A stretch of DNA of 9,452 nucleotides, taken from contig JAGWXN010000124.1 of the NCBI GenBank assembly GCA_018969885.1, positions 1 through 9,452 of the forward strand. The letters are read 5' to 3'. Position numbers and translations under genes: made by a program. A model generated the notes under the pieces. The model was not told where the DNA came from, did no database searches, and saw only the letters and a list, made by a program, of their open reading frames with translations. Shown in pieces: positions 6,801-9,452 of the stretch. This stretch comes from Betaproteobacteria bacterium. Its GTDB lineage: Bacteria; Pseudomonadota; Gammaproteobacteria; Burkholderiales; Burkholderiaceae. Numbering within the stretch: position 1 is the first letter of the stretch; each line of letters begins with the position of its first letter.

Positions 6801-7523
6801 TTAAACCAGGCGTGCCGCCGCTCGGGCGACGACCGCTTCCCGCGCCGCCTGCATCGGTGCCGATGCCTGCTGCACCTCATCGACCCGGACTCGCGGCGCG
6901 CGCAACGGACTGCCCGAATCAAACGGTGGTGCGGGGGCATATTCCAGGCCGAGTTGAACGCGCTCAGCAACCGCCTGCCCCCACAGCCGCGCAACCACAT
7001 GGAGTCCGAAATCGATGCCCGCGGTAACGCCCCCGCCCGTGATGAGAGGTCCGTCTTCCACCACACGGTCGTTGACAGGCGTTGCGCCGAAGGCGGCAAC
7101 GAGTGGCAACGACAACCAGTGGCACGTGGCACGACGGCCTCGCAACAGCCCCGCTGCACCGAGCACCAGCGACCCGGTGCACACCGCGCTCACCACCCTG
7201 GCACCGCCCGCCTGACGCCTGAGAAAAGCAAGCGTTGATTCGTCTTCCATGAGCGCTGCGACACCGGGCCCACCCGGTACGCACACCACATCGAGCGGCG
7301 GGCAGTCGGCGTACGTGGAGGTGGGCTCGATTCTCAATCCCTTGGCCGCCCTGACCGGCCCGGCGCGGGGTGCAACGAGATGCACCTGTGCCCACGGAAC
7401 ACTTGAAAACACCTCCCACGGACCGACGAGGTCGAGCAGCAGCATGTCTTCAAAGGCCAGCAGACCAATCTGTAGCCGCTCCGGGGTGACAGGAGAAGGA
7501 TAAGCAACAGGACCGGCGCTCAT
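6801..7523 (-). CDS. DJ-1/PfpI family protein, isonitrile hydratase-like
   Basis: The 240-residue protein is a class I glutamine amidotransferase-like fold. The nucleophile elbow is AVCTGSLVLGAAGLL with Cys115 and Thr116. An N-terminal DLVGPWEVF places Asp31 84 residues before the cysteine, the same spacing I recall for the catalytic Asp and Cys of Pseudomonas isonitrile hydratase InhA (Asp17, Cys101). The tail LGLEYAPAPPFDSGSP is also typical of that branch and of the ligand domain of GlxA-type AraC regulators, but no helix-turn-helix domain follows, so an enzyme is more likely than a regulator. InhA hydrates an isonitrile to an N-substituted formamide; that reaction is only a candidate here. 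The ATG overlaps the amidase stop (ATGA) and has AAGGAG 7 bases upstream, so it is coupled to the amidase gene. Confidence 0.88.
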   Translation of the reverse strand: MSAGPVAYPSPVTPERLQIGLLAFEDMLLLDLVGPWEVFSSVPWAQVHLVAPRAGPVRAAKGLRIEPTSTYADCPPLDVVCVPGGPGVAALMEDESTLAFLRRQAGGARVVSAVCTGSLVLGAAGLLRGRRATCHWLSLPLVAAFGATPVNDRVVEDGPLITGGGVTAGIDFGLHVVARLWGQAVAERVQLGLEYAPAPPFDSGSPLRAPRVRVDEVQQASAPMQAAREAVVARAAARLV

Positions 7524-8818
7524 ACGCTCTCTCCTTGCGGCAAGAGAATGGGCGAGAGCGCCGCGGCCACTTGCAGCAGTCGGTCATCCTCATAGCGTCG
7601 CTCGATCAGCTGAATACCGATGGGTAGCCCATTGGCGCCAGTCATGCCAGGCAGACTGATGCAGGGCACACCCAACGCAGTAAACATACGATTGAAGGTG
7701 GCTTCACCCTGGGAAGCCAGACCCGGTGTCGCTTCACCGGGAGCACTTAGCGTCATCACCGCATCGAACCCGGACATCATCGACTCGAACTCCACGCGCC
7801 GGGCAGCGACTGCATCCAGGGCAGCTCGCATCTGCGCGGCATGGTAGCCGTTGCGGTTTTCAACCTTCTTCGCAAAGTCGCTATGCAGCCGATCCCGGTG
7901 GGCAAGGTATTCAGGAAGAAAAGCCGCCCGCCCCGCTTCATGCATGAGGGCATCCTGTTCGGCAGTGAGGGTGTTGAACGACGCAGGCATCACGAAAGGC
8001 CGCACACGAACACCCGCTCTGGAAAATCGATCGGCCGCAGCATGGAGCGCCGCTTTGGCGTCCTCCGTGGCCGCCGACCACATGGGTGTCTCGCATAAGC
8101 CGATTGTGAGCGCATTGGGTGCAGGCGGCGAGAGCTGCGCCGAATCGAGAATCCGGTAGGCCTGGGCGAGCAGCCAGAGATCTGGGACCGAGCGTCCATA
8201 GAGGCCGACCGTATCCAGATGCAGCGAGTAGTGCTTGATTCCTTCAAAACTGATCCGGCTGATGGTGGGCTTCATGCCGTGAATGCCGCAGAACGAGGCT
8301 GGGCGAATCGTTGAACCGCCTGTCTGCGTACCCAGCGATAGCGGCGCCATGCCGTCAGCGACTGCCGCGGCTGACCCTGAAGAGGACCCGCCTGGCGTTC
8401 GCGAAAGATCATGGGGATTTCGCGTGAGCGGTCGTCGGCCACCCGAGGCAAACTCAAGCGTATCGGTCTTGCCCAGCATGACGGCGCCGCTTGCCCTCAG
8501 GACGGCCACGCAGTTGGCATCCTCGCCGGGTCGATGACCTTCATAAATCGGCGAGTTGTGCTGCGTGGGTGCATCGCGCGTGTTGATGACGTCCTTCACC
8601 GCGAACGGGATGCCGTGTAGCGGGCCTCGCCGTGGCTCACGGTCGCGCTCCCGTGCGCTGGCAAGCACGGCAGCCGGATCGATGGCCGTGAAGGCTCGCA
8701 CCTGCGCATCGCGCGCGGCCACACGCTCCAGGAACGCCCGCGCGTAGTCCTCACAGGTGAGAAGCCCCGCCGCCATGTTTGCCGAGGCCTGCGCAGCCGT
8801 CATGCGCCACAGATCCAT
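7520..8818 (-). CDS. Amidase signature family hydrolase
   Basis: With the start at 8818 the protein has 432 residues, usual for the family. The catalytic Ser-cisSer-Lys triad is visible: Lys75 in HGIPFAVKDV, Ser145 in TPGGSSSGSAAAV and nucleophile Ser169 in TGGSTIRPASFCG; the two serines are 24 apart, as in malonamidase and FAAH. The C terminus has the common GLPIGIQLIERRYEDDRLLQVA-type ending (shown here by GLPIGIQLIERR). It should hydrolyse a carboxamide to an acid and ammonia or amine; the GatA role in tRNA amidation is unlikely because no gatB or gatC is near. A GTG at 8824 would overlap the upstream stop, but it sits inside the Shine-Dalgarno sequence, so ATG 8818 is preferred. It follows the deacetylase-fold gene by two bases and overlaps the DJ-1-like gene by four, fitting a stepwise hydrolytic pathway. 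Confidence 0.93.
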   Translation of the reverse strand: MDLWRMTAAQASANMAAGLLTCEDYARAFLERVAARDAQVRAFTAIDPAAVLASARERDREPRRGPLHGIPFAVKDVINTRDAPTQHNSPIYEGHRPGEDANCVAVLRASGAVMLGKTDTLEFASGGRRPLTRNPHDLSRTPGGSSSGSAAAVADGMAPLSLGTQTGGSTIRPASFCGIHGMKPTISRISFEGIKHYSLHLDTVGLYGRSVPDLWLLAQAYRILDSAQLSPPAPNALTIGLCETPMWSAATEDAKAALHAAADRFSRAGVRVRPFVMPASFNTLTAEQDALMHEAGRAAFLPEYLAHRDRLHSDFAKKVENRNGYHAAQMRAALDAVAARRVEFESMMSGFDAVMTLSAPGEATPGLASQGEATFNRMFTALGVPCISLPGMTGANGLPIGIQLIERRYEDDRLLQVAAALSPILLPQGESV

Positions 8819-8820
8819 GC

Positions 8821-9452
8821 TCACTCCTGCGCCTGATAGGCATCGAGCATTGCGCCATACGTCGTTGGCCAGACCCCGGGATGCGACAGGATGATCTCCA
8901 GTGCACGCCGGAACGCTGCAATGCGATTAGGTTGCCCGGTAAGCCAGCTGTTCGCAGAGATCGCGAAGACCCGTCCACCATATTGTTCGGCTTCCTGCCA
9001 CAGCGTGGCAAAGCCATCGACCAGCTGCTCGACATAGGCGTCATTCGAGAGGTTGAAGTCGAGCACCGACTGACGGTCGTTCACATCGAGTGCGAACGGC
9101 ATGCCGTACACCGCACTCGAGCTTGCGTTCATGCGGACGGGTAAGTCGTCGATATTCCAGTCGAGCGTGTAGCGAATCTGATGTTCGCTCAACAGATCAA
9201 GGGTGACGTGCGATTCGGACTGCATGGGCGAGAGCCAGCCGGTCACCGGCTGGCCGGACGCTTGCCGTAACAGCGTGAGCGCACGGGTGATGGCTACGCG
9301 CTCATCGTCGACCGCCGACTTGCCGTGAAACACCTGGCTCATATCCAGACCATGCGCCACCACTTCCCAGTTGCGACGGGTGACTTCCTGCAACAGAAAC
9401 GGAGCGCGCTCAGCGACCCTGGCATTGATCGCAACCGATGCCGGGACACCCA
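8821..9452 (-). CDS. Polysaccharide deacetylase-fold hydrolase, PuuE allantoinase / imidase-like (5' partial)
   Basis: About 210 C-terminal residues are visible; the frame stays open to the right edge, so the apparent start at 9393 (a TTG) is not real. The visible part begins GVPASVAINARVAERAPFLL and continues with NWEVVAHG, GWLSPMQSESH and YTLDWNIDDLPVRM. This layout matches the NodB-fold branch that includes metal-independent PuuE allantoinase and cyclic-imide hydrolases, rather than chitin or peptidoglycan deacetylases. Those enzymes open a cyclic amide ring. The second His of the usual HxxxH metal site is not present after AHG (AHGLDMSQV), which fits a member not relying on the classic metal centre. 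The TGA is two bases before the amidase start; a ring-opening step followed by amide hydrolysis is a natural pairing. The specific ring substrate is unknown. Confidence 0.85.
   Translation of the reverse strand, partial: GVPASVAINARVAERAPFLLQEVTRRNWEVVAHGLDMSQVFHGKSAVDDERVAITRALTLLRQASGQPVTGWLSPMQSESHVTLDLLSEHQIRYTLDWNIDDLPVRMNASSSAVYGMPFALDVNDRQSVLDFNLSNDAYVEQLVDGFATLWQEAEQYGGRVFAISANSWLTGQPNRIAAFRRALEIILSHPGVWPTTYGAMLDAYQAQE
8824..8828 (-). promoter_or_regulatory. Ribosome binding site deciding the amidase start
   Basis: AGGAG on the - strand lies 5 bases before the ATG at 8818 and within the last codons of the upstream gene. It partly overlaps the alternative GTG at 8824, which therefore has no usable site of its own. 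Confidence 0.65.

Noticed and set aside
6780..7238. 152-codon + strand open frame inside the DJ-1-like gene
   Set aside because: Arg-rich shadow translation with no motif, while the - strand frame has an intact nucleophile elbow and family tail.
6801..7523. Reading the DJ-1-like protein as a GlxA/AraC-type transcription regulator
   Set aside because: The protein ends about 25-35 residues after the DJ-1 domain; there is no helix-turn-helix region.

Overview
The window joins two unrelated-looking blocks of a GC-rich proteobacterial genome. The left edge is the end of a photosynthesis gene cluster: a PucC/BCH2-type membrane protein (5' end cut off), bchP and a tspO-like gene, overlapping head to tail on the + strand. 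This order and the bacteriochlorophyll-type reductase point to a purple phototrophic or aerobic anoxygenic proteobacterium. A betaproteobacterium is my best guess from general gene style, but the window alone does not prove the class.

The middle (about 2.79-4.20 kb, + strand) holds two adjacent paralogous genes of the Sua5/YciO/YrdC fold. Both keep the Lys/Arg/Lys nucleotide-site motif and the Ser-Ala-Asn motif of threonylcarbamoyl-AMP synthases. Both lack the usual Pro-Gly-Pro-x-Thr stretch and probably a conserved Arg. They look like a specialised pair rather than the housekeeping tRNA t6A enzyme, and they are the least explained genes here.

The right half (4.21-9.45 kb) is one compact - strand operon, read from the right edge leftwards: PuuE/imidase-like deacetylase-fold hydrolase (5' end cut off), amidase-signature hydrolase, DJ-1/PfpI protein of the isonitrile-hydratase type, small NIPSNAP protein, TauD/TfdA-type Fe(II)/2-oxoglutarate dioxygenase, and an Old Yellow Enzyme-type ene-reductase. 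Most junctions overlap or are a few bases long. The enzyme set suggests breakdown of an organic nitrogen compound (cyclic imide, amide or isonitrile/formamide type). The substrate is inferred from family membership only.

The two blocks converge, with their stop codons separated by only 13 bases. I found no tRNA, rRNA, CRISPR array, insertion sequence or attachment site. No gene-free stretch exceeds about 90 bases.
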